Origin: Actinoplanes subtropicus
GTDB lineage: Bacteria > Actinomycetota > Actinomycetes > Mycobacteriales > Micromonosporaceae
Reading direction: 5' to 3'
DNA length: 64,000 nt
Assembly (NCBI RefSeq): GCF_000721705.1
Contig: NZ_JOJL01000007.1
Location: forward strand, 62,001 to 126,000
Shown here: positions 26,541-35,947 of the stretch, piece by piece
How positions within the stretch are numbered: position 1 is the first letter of the stretch
Layout: every line of letters begins with the position of its first letter
Notes under the pieces: generated by a model
Database searches by the model: none
Told to the model about the DNA's origin: nothing
Seen by the model: only the letters and a program-made list of their open reading frames with translations
Program-made: the position numbers and the translations under genes

Positions 26541-26554
26541 ACTGACTGGTCAGT
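26541..26554. promoter_or_regulatory. Probable TetR operator
   Basis: ACTGACTGGTCAGT is a perfect inverted repeat (6 bp arms around TG) in an AT-rich stretch 20 bases upstream of the ATPase start and 27 bases upstream of the divergent LLM gene. TetR-family sites commonly have this size and a TGACYRGTCA-like core. It could control both directions. Confidence 0.65.
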
Positions 26555-26580
26555 TCAAAAAGATACTCCGGAAAGGGCCA

Positions 26581-27615
26581 ATGCCACACCCCCGGTGGTG
26601 GACCTCACTCGCCGCGCCCGGCAGGATCATGCGCATGTCGAAGCGATGGGGCATGACCGTGCCGCTGGGCGGGGTTCCGCTCGCCGGGCACCGAGCCGTC
26701 TACGAGGCGCTGGCCGGGGCCGGGTTCACCGACCTGTGGTCCTCCGAGGTGGCCGGGGCCGACGCCTTCACGCCGCTGGCGATGGCCGCCGCCTGGGCGC
26801 CGTCGATGCGGCTGGGCACCGCGATCGCCCCGGTCTTCACCCGCGGGCCGGGCCTGCTCGCGATGAGCGCGGCGGCGCTGGCCGAGGCGGCGCCGGGCCG
26901 GTTCCAGCTCGGCATCGGCTCGTCGTCCCCGGTGGTGGTCGGCGCCTGGAACTCGGTGGAGTTCACCGAGCCGTACGAGCGCAGCCGCGACATGCTCCGC
27001 TTCCTGAAGGCCGCGCTCGCCGGCGAACTGGTCGACCACGACTACGGCACGTTCGCGGTGAGCCGGTTCCGCCTCGAGCGCCCGCCGGCCACCCCGCCGC
27101 CGGTGCTGCTGGCCGCCCTGCGCCCCGGCATGCTCCGGCTGGCCGCCGCCGAGGCCGACGGCGTGATCCTGAACTGGCTCTCCCCCGCCGACGTCGGCAC
27201 CGCGCTGGCCGAGACCAAGGCGGCGCCGGCCGGCTTCGAGGTGGCCGCCCGGATCTTCGTCTGCCCGACCGACGACGCCGGCTACGCCCGCACGGCGGCC
27301 CGCCGCCTGATCGCCGCCTACCTGACGGTGCCCGCGTACGCCGCCTTCCACCGCTGGCTGGGCCGCGAGGAGACGCTGACCCCGATGTGGTCGGCGTGGG
27401 CGGCCGGCGCCCGCAAGGCGGCCCTGGCCGCGATCACCGACGAGGTGGTCGACGACCTGATCGTGCACGGCACCCCCGCCGAGTGCCGCACCAAGGTCGA
27501 GGCCTACGCGACGGCCGGCGTGACCGTCCCGGTGATGGCCCTGCTCCCCACCCCGGAACTGGAGTCGGGCGGCCCGGCCGCCCTGCTGGAGACGCTGACC
27601 GCCCTCGGCCGCTGA
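26581..27615 (+). CDS. LLM-class F420-dependent oxidoreductase
   Basis: The 344-residue protein has the luciferase-like TIM-barrel fold: LGTAIAPVFTRGPGLLAMSAAALAEAAPGRFQLGIGSSS is the characteristic strand-helix pattern for cofactor F420 binding. GTPAECRTKVEAYATAGVT is the usual C-terminal motif. ATG 26581 is preceded by GGAAAGGG; ATG 26629 would give a shorter protein closer to family length. It shares its upstream region and the palindrome with the TetR/ABC operon, so it may be co-induced. The substrate is unknown. Confidence 0.85.
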   Translation: MPHPRWWTSLAAPGRIMRMSKRWGMTVPLGGVPLAGHRAVYEALAGAGFTDLWSSEVAGADAFTPLAMAAAWAPSMRLGTAIAPVFTRGPGLLAMSAAALAEAAPGRFQLGIGSSSPVVVGAWNSVEFTEPYERSRDMLRFLKAALAGELVDHDYGTFAVSRFRLERPPATPPPVLLAALRPGMLRLAAAEADGVILNWLSPADVGTALAETKAAPAGFEVAARIFVCPTDDAGYARTAARRLIAAYLTVPAYAAFHRWLGREETLTPMWSAWAAGARKAALAAITDEVVDDLIVHGTPAECRTKVEAYATAGVTVPVMALLPTPELESGGPAALLETLTALGR

Positions 27616-27623
27616 CAACACGG

Positions 27624-27656
27624 AAGAAGGCGCACCCCCGAGGAATGCGCCTTCTT
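27624..27656. terminator. Bidirectional terminator
   Basis: AAGAAGGCGCA and TGCGCCTTCTT form a perfect 11 bp stem with an 11-base loop between two convergent genes. The T-rich arm gives a short U run in both directions. Confidence 0.85.
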
Positions 27657-27671
27657 TCGTGAGCCGTGGCT

Positions 27672-28262
27672 TTACTCCGCGTCGGCGAGGATCGCGTAGA
27701 GCTTGCGCTTTGTCTCGTTGAGCACCTCGAGCGCCTTCTGACGCTGCTCCGGCGTGCCGTTGAAGCCGACCTGCCGCAGCGCGCCCATGATGCCGACCGC
27801 CGCGTCGCGGAAGTCCTGCACCTGGTTCATGGTGTCGTCGCCGATGCTGGCCCACGGCGGGTTCTGCGCCGCCGTCTCGGCCTCGGCCCGGCCCGCGTCG
27901 GTGAGGTGGTAGCTCTTGCGGCCACCCTCGGCCTCCGCCTCGATCAGGCCCTCGTCCTCCAGGAGCTGGAGGGTCGGGTAGACCGAGCCGGGGCTCGGGC
28001 GCCAGATGCCGTTGGTGCGGGAGTCGAGCTCCTGGATGATCTCGTAGCCGTGCATCGGGCGCTCGAGCAGGAGCGCCAGCACCGCGGGCCGGACGTTGAG
28101 CCGGCTGCCGCGGCCTCCGCGGCGCTGGCCTCGGAACGGCCCGCCCGGACCGCCGGGACCGAAACCGCCGGGGCCACCGAACTCGGCGCCGCCGAACGGG
28201 AACCCGGGGCCGAAGAACCCGCCACGCATGCGACGGCCGTGGAAACCCTCTGTGTGCCTCAT
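27672..28262 (-). CDS. PadR-family regulator with Gly/Phe-rich N-terminus
   Basis: The 196-residue protein has a PadR winged helix (RPAVLALLLERPMHGYEIIQELDSRTNGIWRPSPGSVYPTLQLLEDEGLIEAE) and a C-terminal helical dimerisation part. About 55 residues rich in Gly, Phe and Arg precede it (RGGFFGPGFPFGG), a flexible tail seen in some actinobacterial PadRs. The frame opens 47 codons upstream, but GGAG six bases before ATG 28262 supports this start. AT-rich inverted elements directly upstream suggest self-repression. The inducing compound is unknown. Confidence 0.85.
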   Translation of the reverse strand: MRHTEGFHGRRMRGGFFGPGFPFGGAEFGGPGGFGPGGPGGPFRGQRRGGRGSRLNVRPAVLALLLERPMHGYEIIQELDSRTNGIWRPSPGSVYPTLQLLEDEGLIEAEAEGGRKSYHLTDAGRAEAETAAQNPPWASIGDDTMNQVQDFRDAAVGIMGALRQVGFNGTPEQRQKALEVLNETKRKLYAILADAE

Positions 28263-28312
28263 GACTATCTCCGTTCTGTCGTCGATAGTTAGACGATATA
28301 TCGGCGATGCAA
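28263..28312 (-). promoter_or_regulatory. Promoter/operator region of the PadR gene
   Basis: In an otherwise GC-rich area this stretch holds ATATCG and CGATA elements in opposite orientations around a possible TTGCAT (-35) and TAACTA (-10). PadR proteins usually bind such AT-rich dyads over their own promoters. Exact boundaries are not certain. Confidence 0.4.
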
Positions 28313-28386
28313 CGCCCGCAAGGGTTTCTTCCGGACTGGGGGTTGCGACGCGTGTCCAGGGCCTCGGATCTGGCAATGTGATACCT

Positions 28387-29226
28387 GTGCTGACGGTGCC
28401 CATTCGCCAACTCGGGGAGTCCGAGCGCGCGGCGGTCGAGCGGATCCTCGACCGCGATCCCTACGCGGGCGCTCAGATCGCCGAGCGGGTGGCCGCGCAC
28501 GGCCTGAACTGGTGGCGGTCCGACGGGCGCATCTTCGGGTATGGTCCGGGCCGGCGGGTCGAGTCGATCATCTGGTCCGGCGCGCACCTGGTGCCGGTCT
28601 GCTGCACGCCGAACGCGACCGCCGCCTTCGCCGACATGCTCGGCTCGGAGGCCCGCATCTGCTCGTCGATCATCGGCCGCTCCGACCAGGTCCTCGGCCT
28701 CTGGGAGCGCCTCGGCGGGTATTGGGGACGGGCCCGCGACGTGCGCCCCAACCAGCCGCTGCTGGTCGCCGAGCGGGAGCCCGCGATCGCGCCCGACCCC
28801 GAGGTGCGACTGGTCCGCCCGAGCGAGGTCGACCAGCTCTTCCCGGCGGCGGTGGCGATGTACACCGAGGAGGTCGGCGTCTCGCCACTGCTCGACGACG
28901 GCGGCCGGGGGTATCGGCGCCGGATCGCCGAGCTGGTCAAGGGCAAGCGCGCCTACGCCCGTTTCCTCGGCGACCGGGTCATCTTCAAGGCCGAGCTCGC
29001 GATCGTCACCCGGCGCACCACCCAGGTCCAGGGCGTGTGGGTCGACCCGGAGTTCCGCGGCCGCGGGCTGGCCGCGCCGGCGATGGCCGCGGTCGTCCGG
29101 GATGCTCTGCGGCGGGTGTCACCGACCGTGAGCCTGTATGTCAACGATTACAACCTGTCAGCGCGGCGGGTTTACGCTCGGTGCGGCTTCGTGTCGGCCG
29201 GAGCCTTCGCGACCGTGCTGTTCTGA
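28387..29226 (+). CDS. GNAT-family acetyltransferase with N-terminal DUF4081
   Basis: The 279-residue protein combines a DUF4081 region (GAQIAERVAAHGLNWWRSDGRIFGYG...GAHLVPVCCTPNA, first half) with a C-terminal GNAT domain. The acetyl-CoA loop is visible in VQGVWVDPEFRGRGLAAPAMAAV and the fold closes with SLYVNDYNLSARRVYARCGF. This two-domain protein is encoded beside dxr/ispG genes in many actinobacteria. GTG 28387 (VLTVP) is chosen; GTG 28378 is also in frame. No ribosome binding site is seen, so a leaderless message is possible. Substrate unknown. Confidence 0.85.
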   Translation: MLTVPIRQLGESERAAVERILDRDPYAGAQIAERVAAHGLNWWRSDGRIFGYGPGRRVESIIWSGAHLVPVCCTPNATAAFADMLGSEARICSSIIGRSDQVLGLWERLGGYWGRARDVRPNQPLLVAEREPAIAPDPEVRLVRPSEVDQLFPAAVAMYTEEVGVSPLLDDGGRGYRRRIAELVKGKRAYARFLGDRVIFKAELAIVTRRTTQVQGVWVDPEFRGRGLAAPAMAAVVRDALRRVSPTVSLYVNDYNLSARRVYARCGFVSAGAFATVLF

Positions 29227-29229
29227 GCG

Positions 29230-29610
29230 TCAGCCGTCGTCGCGGCACAGGCAGAACGGGTGGCCGGCCGGGTCGGCGAGCACGCGGACGTTCTCCTGGG
29301 GCTGGGTCGGGGAGAGCTGGGCGCCGAGCGCGAGCGCCTCGGCGACGGCGTCCTCCAGATCGTCCACCTGGAAGTCGAGGTGCATCATCGGGCGCTGGGC
29401 GCCGGGCGCGGGCGGCCAGGTCGGCGGCTCGTAACCGGTGGCCTGCTGGAAGACCAGGAACGCCCCGCCCGGGGTGCCGATCACCGCGGTGCCCGGCTCC
29501 TGGTGCACCACCGGCCAGCCGAGCAGCGTCGCGTAGAACCGGGCCAGCGCCCCGGGGTCGGGCGCCTCGATCGCCGCGCCCCACCACATTCCCGGCTTTC
29601 GTGATCGCAT
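29230..29610 (-). CDS. VOC-superfamily (glyoxalase-like) protein
   Basis: The 126-residue protein has two beta-alpha-beta-beta-beta modules: GAAIEAPDPGALARFYATLLGWPVV and MHLDFQVDDLEDAVAEALALGAQL, ending LADPAGHPFCLCR. These are typical of VOC metalloenzymes and of bleomycin-resistance-like binding proteins. ATG 29610 is preferred; a start at 29634 adds eight residues. It converges on the GNAT gene with only three bases between stops. Function not assignable. Confidence 0.78.
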   Translation of the reverse strand: MRSRKPGMWWGAAIEAPDPGALARFYATLLGWPVVHQEPGTAVIGTPGGAFLVFQQATGYEPPTWPPAPGAQRPMMHLDFQVDDLEDAVAEALALGAQLSPTQPQENVRVLADPAGHPFCLCRDDG

Positions 29611-29684
29611 CGACCCAGCCTGCTCCAGGATCATGCAAACGTCCAGCTCAGCGGGGCTCGATTCGATCTGTCAACCTTAGGTTC

Positions 29685-30080
29685 ATGAATGCGGAGACGA
29701 GCCGGCTTCTGAGCCACGACGAGCTAGCGATGGTGGCCGCTCTGCTTGACCTGCCCGACCCGGACGATGTCCGGCTCCGGCAGCGGATCGGCGACCTGCG
29801 CGTGGTCGGCACGTGCGGGTGCGGCTGCCCGACCGTCGACTTCCGCGGCGGCCCCGACGGCCTCGAACTGATCGCCGACGCCAAGGTGGCGGGCACCGAC
29901 GGCGACGCGATCCTGCTCTTCGGCCACGACGGCATGCTGGACCGTTTGGAGTACGTGTGGGTGGGCGGCCCGCCGCCGGCACGCTGGCCCTCCCCGCGCC
30001 TGCTCCGCAAACCCCACCGCCCCGACCCGTCCCTCGCCGACAAGCCCGACTGGCTCGCCGACCCGGACAGCGACCGGTGA
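29685..30080 (+). CDS. Hypothetical protein
   Basis: The 131-residue frame has strong codon bias. The product starts MNAETSRLLSHDELAMVAALLDLPDPD and contains TCGCGCPTVDF, a compact Cys cluster (three Cys in five residues), then LFGHDGMLDRLEYVWVGGPPPARWPS. No known family was recognised, though similar proteins occur in actinomycetes. It ends five bases before the convergent glycosyltransferase stop. The ATG has no obvious ribosome binding site. Confidence 0.7.
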   Translation: MNAETSRLLSHDELAMVAALLDLPDPDDVRLRQRIGDLRVVGTCGCGCPTVDFRGGPDGLELIADAKVAGTDGDAILLFGHDGMLDRLEYVWVGGPPPARWPSPRLLRKPHRPDPSLADKPDWLADPDSDR

Positions 30081-30085
30081 ACCCG

Positions 30086-31315
30086 TCAGGGTGTCGGGGT
30101 GAGGGTGCGGTCGCCGGTGCGCTGGCGCGGGATGCGCTCGGTCAGCGTGGTGGCCGTCCGGACGCCGCGGAGAGTCAGCAGGCTGGAGAAGAGGCCGGCG
30201 AAGACGCCGATCACGCCGAGGGCGATCGCGGTGGCGGACGGTAGCACCAGGCGGATCGTGCCGCGGGGATCGAGGTTGCCGAAGCCGGTCTCGCCCCAGT
30301 GGGTCAGGGCCAGGATGGTGCCGGCCAGGCCGAGGGCGATCAGGACCAGACCGATCGCCACGCAGCGTTCGAAACTCAGCCAGCGGACCCAGCGGCTCAG
30401 CGCATGGTCGCGCACCAGGCCCTCGAAGCGGCCGTAGAGCTCGGCGAAGCCTCCGAAGAGGACCAACTGGGCGCCGACCAGCACGGCCACGCACGTGTAG
30501 GCCAGGGCGTTGATGTCGAACTGGACGCCGCCGATCTGGCGGGGGCCGAAGGACAGCAGGCCGCTGCCGAGCACGCCGAGCAGGAACAGGACGAGGCCGG
30601 GCCAGATCAGCGTGCGGCGGGGCGCGAAGACCAGCAGGAAGCGCAGGTGCCGCCAGCCGTCGCGCCAGGTGCGCAGGTGCGGCGGGCGGCTGCGGCCGTC
30701 GGGCTGCAGGGTGGTGGGCACCTCGACCATGTCGTAGCCGCTCAGTTTCGCCCGGACGACCAGCTCGGAGGCGAACTCCATGCCGGGCATGCAGAGGTCG
30801 AGCTCGCGGATGCGGTCGCGGTCGAAGCCGCGGATGCCACAGTGGAAGTCCTTGATGCCCTTCAGGCCGATCAGCGCCCGGCCCAGCCAGGACAGCACCG
30901 GGTTGCCCAGGTAGCGGTGCAGGAAAGGCATGGCGCCGGGGGCGATGCCACCGCGGAAGCGGTTGCCCATGACGACGTCGTGGCCGGCGCGGAGGCCCTC
31001 GATGAACGGTCCCAGATTGGACAAATCGTACGAGTCGTCGGCATCGGCCATGACGATGTACCTGCCGCGCGCGTGCTCGATGCCGTTCAGCAGTGCGCCG
31101 CCGTAGCCGCGGATCGGCGCGTGGACGACCCGGGCCCCGGCCTCGCGGGCGATCTCCTGCGAGCCGTCGGTGGAGCCGTTGTCGCTCACCAGCACCTCAC
31201 CGTCAACACCCAACGCGGCGAGCGAGGTCAATGCCTTCCGCACGCACACCTCAAGCGTCTCCGCCTCGTTGAGACAGGGGAGCAGGACGGTGACTTCCAG
31301 GTCGTCATTCGACAT
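30086..31315 (-). CDS. Family 2 glycosyltransferase (polyprenyl-phosphate type) with C-terminal membrane domain
   Basis: The 409-residue protein has a GT-A domain: VTVLLPCLNEAETLEVCV, VSDNGSTDGSQEIA, the DxD-like metal site in MADADDSYDLS, and GNRF near residue 115. This resembles dolichyl/polyprenyl-phosphate mannose synthases. Four hydrophobic segments follow (about 235-385), so it is membrane anchored and would charge a lipid carrier with a sugar for wall or protein glycosylation. It lies downstream of ispG, separated by a terminator, on the same strand. Confidence 0.88.
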   Translation of the reverse strand: MSNDDLEVTVLLPCLNEAETLEVCVRKALTSLAALGVDGEVLVSDNGSTDGSQEIAREAGARVVHAPIRGYGGALLNGIEHARGRYIVMADADDSYDLSNLGPFIEGLRAGHDVVMGNRFRGGIAPGAMPFLHRYLGNPVLSWLGRALIGLKGIKDFHCGIRGFDRDRIRELDLCMPGMEFASELVVRAKLSGYDMVEVPTTLQPDGRSRPPHLRTWRDGWRHLRFLLVFAPRRTLIWPGLVLFLLGVLGSGLLSFGPRQIGGVQFDINALAYTCVAVLVGAQLVLFGGFAELYGRFEGLVRDHALSRWVRWLSFERCVAIGLVLIALGLAGTILALTHWGETGFGNLDPRGTIRLVLPSATAIALGVIGVFAGLFSSLLTLRGVRTATTLTERIPRQRTGDRTLTPTP

Positions 31316-31433
31316 AACGTTCGCTTTCGGCGGCGGCGACAGTCGTCCACAGAGACTTCACAGTCCCTACAGGCGCGCAAAAGTAGCACGAAGCCGCGCC
31401 GCCCAACATTCGGGCATTTCGCTGAAAACGAGA

Positions 31434-31459
31434 GAAGGGGGCCTATCCGGCCCCCCTTC
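31434..31459 (-). terminator. Terminator after ispG
   Basis: GAAGGGGGCC and GGCCCCCCTTC pair around a short loop with one bulged base, 10 bases past the ispG stop. It ends the dxr-protease-ispG transcript. Confidence 0.75.
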
Positions 31460-31468
31460 ATCACCTGT

Positions 31469-32641
31469 TCAGTGCACCGTCACCTGCGGGCCGGGCAGCA
31501 ACTCGCGCAGCTCCTCCGGCAGATCGGCGCCCATCTCGTCGGCGAGGCGCAACGCCTCCTCGACCAGGGTCTCGACGATCACCGACTCGGGCACCGTCTT
31601 GATCACCTGGCCCTTCACGAAGATCTGGCCTTTGCCGTTGCCGGAGGCGACGCCCAGGTCGGCCTCCCGGGCCTCGCCGGGGCCGTTCACCACGCAACCC
31701 ATGACCGCCACCCGCAGCGGCACCGGGAAGCCCTCCAGCGCCGCGGTGACCTGCTCGGCGAGCGTGTAGACGTCGACCTGGGCGCGGCCGCAGGACGGGC
31801 AGGAGACGATCTCGAGGCCGCGCTCGCGCAGGCCGAGCGACTCCAGGATCGCGTTGCCGACCTTGATCTCCTCGACAGGCGGGGCGGACAGCGACACCCG
31901 GATCGTGTCGCCGATGCCCTCGGCGAGCAGCGCGCCGAACGCCACCGAGCTCTTGATCGTGCCCTGGAACGCCGGGCCGGCCTCGGTGACGCCCAGGTGG
32001 AGCGGGTAGTCGCACTGCTCGGCCAACTGGCGGTACGCCCGGATCATCACGACCGGGTCGTTGTGCTTCACCGAGATCTTGATGTCCCGGAAGCCGTGCT
32101 CCTCGAACAGCGAGCACTCCCAGAGCGCCGACTCGACCAGCGCCTCGGCGGTGGCCTTGCCGTACTTCTCCAGCAGGCGCTTGTCGAGGCTGCCGGCGTT
32201 CACCCCGATCCGGATCGGTATGCCGGCGTCGGAGGCCGCCCGGGCGATCTCCTTCACCTTGTCGTCGAACTGGCGGATGTTGCCCGGGTTGACCCGGACC
32301 GCCGCGCAGCCGGCGTCGATCGCCGCGAACACGTACTTCGGCTGGAAGTGGATGTCGGCGATCACCGGGATCTGGGACTTCTTGGCGATCGCGGGCAGCG
32401 CCTCGACGTCGTCCTGCGACGGGACGGCCACCCGGACGATCTGGCAGCCCGACGCGGTGAGCTCGGCGATCTGCTGCAGGGTGGCGTTCACGTCGGAGGT
32501 CAGCGTCGTGGTCATCGACTGCACGCTGACCGGCGCGCCGCCGCCGACCGGCACACTGCCCACCATGATCTGGCGGCTCTGCCGGCGTGGCGCCAGCGGC
32601 GGCGGGGGCACGGCCGGCATACCGAGACTGACTGCGGTCAC
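31469..32641 (-). CDS. ispG: 4-hydroxy-3-methylbut-2-enyl diphosphate synthase
   Basis: IspG converts methylerythritol cyclodiphosphate to HMBPP in the MEP isoprenoid pathway using a 4Fe-4S cluster. The 390-residue protein shows [32 protein letters not shown] and RVNPGNI, and the cluster Cys residues in [11 protein letters not shown] and [16 protein letters not shown] 32641 follows AGGTGA by seven bases. It starts seven bases after the site-2 protease stop and lies two genes below dxr, so two MEP steps share an operon. Confidence 0.96.
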   Translation of the reverse strand: MTAVSLGMPAVPPPPLAPRRQSRQIMVGSVPVGGGAPVSVQSMTTTLTSDVNATLQQIAELTASGCQIVRVAVPSQDDVEALPAIAKKSQIPVIADIHFQPKYVFAAIDAGCAAVRVNPGNIRQFDDKVKEIARAASDAGIPIRIGVNAGSLDKRLLEKYGKATAEALVESALWECSLFEEHGFRDIKISVKHNDPVVMIRAYRQLAEQCDYPLHLGVTEAGPAFQGTIKSSVAFGALLAEGIGDTIRVSLSAPPVEEIKVGNAILESLGLRERGLEIVSCPSCGRAQVDVYTLAEQVTAALEGFPVPLRVAVMGCVVNGPGEAREADLGVASGNGKGQIFVKGQVIKTVPESVIVETLVEEALRLADEMGADLPEELRELLPGPQVTVH

Positions 32642-32648
32642 TTTCGCA

Positions 32649-33920
32649 TCACCTGCTGAAGATCTGGATCGGGTTGACGATGTCCGCGGTCACGGTCAAC
32701 AGGGTGAACGCGCCGCCGATGAGGATGACCGCGTACGTGATCGGCATCAGCTTGTAGTAGTCGACGCGCCCGGGATCGGGCTTGCGCAGCCGGGCGTAGA
32801 GCCAGGAGCGCGCCCGCTCGAACCAGGCGATCGCGATGTGCCCGCCGTCGAGCGGGAGCAGCGGCAGCAGGTTGAAGATGCCGATGAAGATGTTGAGCGT
32901 GATGAAGAGGTTGAAGAACAGCTGCGGTACGCCGTGCTGGATCGCCTCGCCGCCGATCCGGCTCGCGCCGACAACGCTGATCGGGGTGTCCGGGTCACGC
33001 GCGCCGCCGGAGAGCGAATGGAACAGCGCCGGCACCTTCTGCGGAATCTTGCCGAGCGACTTGAACGTGTTCTCCACGATGAACCAGCTGTAGTTCAGCG
33101 TGGCGGGCACGGCCGAGGCGGCGTTGTACTTGATGTTGCCGGGCACCCCGGTGTCGTTCCAGCCGATCGCGGCCACCGAGACCTTGGTGGTCGGGCCGTT
33201 GTCGTCGGAGAGCGGCTTTCGCTCGGCGGTGGCCAGGTCGACCTGGACGGTCTTGGTGACACCGTCCCGGACGAACTCGAAGGCGACCTTGCCGGCCGGG
33301 GCCGAGCGGATCGCCGTGGTCAGGTCGCCGTACGTGCCGATCGGCGTGGCGCCGACCTTGGTGATCAGGTCGCCGTCGCGGATGCCGGCCGCGTACGCGG
33401 GACCGGCGATCGCGCCGCCCTGACCCGGGACGCACTTCGCCGGGGCGGTGGCCGGGATCGTGATCCAGGTGCAGTCGGAGACCGTGACGTACGCCTTCTG
33501 CTTGGCCTGGTCGGCGTTGGTGGTCGGGTAGTTGGTGTTGGGCAGGCCGAGCGTGAACGCGACCACCCAGGCCGCCGCGAGGGCCAGCAGGAAGTGGGTG
33601 ATCGAGCCCGCGGACATCACGATCGTCCGTTTCCAGACCGGGAACCGCCACATCGCGCGCGGCTGGTCCTCGGGGGCGACGTCGTCATCCTGCGGCGTCA
33701 TGCCGACGATCTTGCAGAAGCCGCCGAGCGGGATGGCCTTGAGCCCGTACTCGGTCTCGCCCCGCCGGAACGAGAAGATCGTCGGGCCGAAGCCGACGAA
33801 ATACCTCGTCACCTTCATACCGGAGCGCTTGGCGGTGATCATGTGGCCGGCCTCGTGCAGGCTCACCGAGATCAGGATGGTCGCCGCGAACGCGGCCACT
33901 CCCAGCCAGAACAGCAGCAT
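32649..33920 (-). CDS. M50 site-2 protease (RseP/Rip1-like)
   Basis: This 423-residue intramembrane zinc protease cleaves anti-sigma factors or other membrane proteins. HEAGH at residues 22-26 gives two zinc ligands and the catalytic Glu, and [11 protein letters not shown] near the C-terminus supplies the third ligand motif. A PDZ domain lies between ([33 protein letters not shown]). Four membrane segments are visible. Its ATG overlaps the dxr stop as TGATG. The dxr-Rip-ispG order is the same as in Mycobacterium, where Rip1 controls envelope sigma factors. Confidence 0.94.
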   Translation of the reverse strand: MLLFWLGVAAFAATILISVSLHEAGHMITAKRSGMKVTRYFVGFGPTIFSFRRGETEYGLKAIPLGGFCKIVGMTPQDDDVAPEDQPRAMWRFPVWKRTIVMSAGSITHFLLALAAAWVVAFTLGLPNTNYPTTNADQAKQKAYVTVSDCTWITIPATAPAKCVPGQGGAIAGPAYAAGIRDGDLITKVGATPIGTYGDLTTAIRSAPAGKVAFEFVRDGVTKTVQVDLATAERKPLSDDNGPTTKVSVAAIGWNDTGVPGNIKYNAASAVPATLNYSWFIVENTFKSLGKIPQKVPALFHSLSGGARDPDTPISVVGASRIGGEAIQHGVPQLFFNLFITLNIFIGIFNLLPLLPLDGGHIAIAWFERARSWLYARLRKPDPGRVDYYKLMPITYAVILIGGAFTLLTVTADIVNPIQIFSR

Positions 33921-35119
33921 CAGGCTCCTTCAGCCACAGTTGAGATCATCCGCTGCGCTTGGGCACGCGCCCATGCCTCGGCGGCAAGCACTTCCTCGAC
34001 GGTACCCGGCTCGGCAAACTCCGGGGCCGCGCCGAGGACGCGTTCCAAGGTGTCGACGATGCCCAGAAAAGGTAGCCGACCGGCGACGAACGCGGCCACA
34101 CACTCCTCGTTCGCCGCGTTGTAGATCGCCGGACGGCAGCGCCCCTGCCGGCCCGCCTCCTTCGCCAGGCGTACGGCCGGAAACGCCTCGTCGTCGAGCG
34201 GGCGCAGCTCCCAGTTGTGCGCCTCGCGCCAGTTCACCGCGGCGGCCGCGCCGGGCACCCGGTCGGGCCAGGCCAGCGCCAGCGCGATCGGCAGGCGCAT
34301 ATCGGGCGGGCTGGCCTGCGCCAACGTCGAGCCGTCGGCGAACTCGACCATCGAGTGGAGCACCGACTGCGGGTGCACCATCACCTCGATGTCGTCGTAC
34401 GCGACCCCGAACAGCTCGTGCGCCTCGATCACCTCGAGCCCCTTGTTGACCATCGTGGCCGTATTGATCGTGACGACCGGGCCCATGTCCCACGTCGGGT
34501 GCTTCAGCGCCTCCTCGACCGTGACGCCGGCCAGCTCCTCGCGCCGCCGCCCGCGGAAGGCGCCGCCGCTGGCGGTCAGGATGAGCTTCGTCACCTCGGC
34601 GGCCGAGCCGCCGCGCAGGCACTGGGCGAGCGCCGAGTGCTCCGAGTCGACCGGCACGATCTGCCCGGGCTTGGCCACCTTGTGCACCAGCGGGCCGCCG
34701 GCCACCAGCGACTCCTTGTTCGCCAGGGCGAGCACCCGGCCGGACTCGAGCGCGGCCAGCGTGGGCGCCAGGCCGAGGCTGCCGACCACGCCGTTGAGCA
34801 CCACGTCGCACGGCACCCGGGCGAGCTCGGCCATCGCCTCGGGCCCGGCCACGATCCGCGGGATCCGGAAGCCACCGGTGGCATAGCCGCGACGCTGCGC
34901 CTCGGCGTAGAAGGCGAGCTGCAGATCCTGCACGACGCTGGCGCGGGCCACGCCGACCACCTCGACGCCGAGCTCGAGCGCCTGCTCGGCGAGCAGCCCG
35001 ACATTGCCCCCGCCGGCGCCGAGCGCGACCACCCGGAAGCGATCGGGGTTGCGCCGCACGATATCGATGGCCTGGGTACCGATGGAACCGGTCGAGCCGA
35101 GCAGAACGAGGTCACGCAT
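33920..35119 (-). CDS. dxr: 1-deoxy-D-xylulose 5-phosphate reductoisomerase
   Basis: Dxr makes 2-C-methylerythritol 4-phosphate with NADPH, the committed MEP step. The 399-residue protein has the NADPH loop [13 protein letters not shown], the metal/substrate motifs [27 protein letters not shown] and HPTWDMG, and the conserved [13 protein letters not shown] in the C-terminal domain. Length is normal. It is coupled to the site-2 protease and followed by ispG. Confidence 0.96.
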   Translation of the reverse strand: MRDLVLLGSTGSIGTQAIDIVRRNPDRFRVVALGAGGGNVGLLAEQALELGVEVVGVARASVVQDLQLAFYAEAQRRGYATGGFRIPRIVAGPEAMAELARVPCDVVLNGVVGSLGLAPTLAALESGRVLALANKESLVAGGPLVHKVAKPGQIVPVDSEHSALAQCLRGGSAAEVTKLILTASGGAFRGRRREELAGVTVEEALKHPTWDMGPVVTINTATMVNKGLEVIEAHELFGVAYDDIEVMVHPQSVLHSMVEFADGSTLAQASPPDMRLPIALALAWPDRVPGAAAAVNWREAHNWELRPLDDEAFPAVRLAKEAGRQGRCRPAIYNAANEECVAAFVAGRLPFLGIVDTLERVLGAAPEFAEPGTVEEVLAAEAWARAQAQRMISTVAEGA

Positions 35120-35169
35120 GCGCCCATCTTCCCGGACACGACCCCGGCACCGGGAGCCGGTGCGGCGGC

Positions 35170-35801
35170 TCAGTCCTCATCCACCAGGTCGGCCGGGTCG
35201 ACCTCGAACGGGAACGGTTTCGTCGTGCTGAACATCGCGCCGGCCGCGGCGACCACGAACGGCCGGTACTCCCCCTCGACGAGCTCGCGCAGGGAGAGGG
35301 CGGCAATCCCATTGCGGAAATCCGCCCGCATGAAGAACGGCACGCCCGCGGCCGCATACTCCCGCGGCCGGTCGATCAAATCCTTCTTCCCGCTGCCTGG
35401 CGAGACGATCTCGCCGAGCAGCAGTGCGTCGGAGATCGGCATGGTGATCTGCCCTCGGCCCGAGCGATGCAGAACCGCGAAGTCGGGGATGAACAGATCC
35501 TCGCCCGCACGATGTTGCACTCCGGGTAGGCCCAGAGGCCGATCGACCTCGCCGCCTCGTGCAGGAGACAGGGAAGCTTGCGGGCGACCGCCTGATGGTC
35601 GTACCCGGCATGTGATGACACGACGACGCTCCCGTAGAGAACTTCGACCTTGGGGCCGTTGTTCTCCGGCAGCAGGTCGAGGGCCATTGGGGCGGTCCAC
35701 GGCCGGTCGATCTTGCCGAGCAGGTCGAACGACGGCTCGAGCCGTGGCTCGAGGGGCGATTCGGGTGCGGGCGCAGCCATGGTTTCCACCTCCGCGGGCA
35801 T
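35170..35801 (-). pseudogene. Uma2-family (DUF820) putative endonuclease, frameshifted
   Basis: Two overlapping frames together make one Uma2 protein. The first (from 35801) reads the N-terminal part through GYDHQAVARKLPCLLHEAARSIGLWAYPE and then loses homology. The second, shifted by one base near 35515-35520, continues as VQHRAGEDLFIPDFAVL and EIVSPGSGKKDLIDRPREYAAAGVPFFM, which carry the PD-(D/E)xK nuclease residues. A one-base deletion, or a sequencing error, explains this. The C-terminal frame ends at 35170. Uma2 families are often present in many copies and decay. Confidence 0.75.
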
Positions 35802-35947
35802 CGTGCCGAACCCGAGCCTACCGGCGCGTGCCGAAAATCAGGCCTGTGGACAACCCGCCGGGTGTGGCGGTTCAGTGACTCTGAGCTGAAGATCGGATAC
35901 GAAACGCTGAAGCCAACTCGCGTTCGGCCGCGCTACGCTCGCACGTC

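Noticed and set aside
26581..26628. The LLM gene start at 26581 as certain
   Set aside because: A downstream ATG at 26629 matches family length about as well; the ribosome binding site favours 26581, but not decisively.
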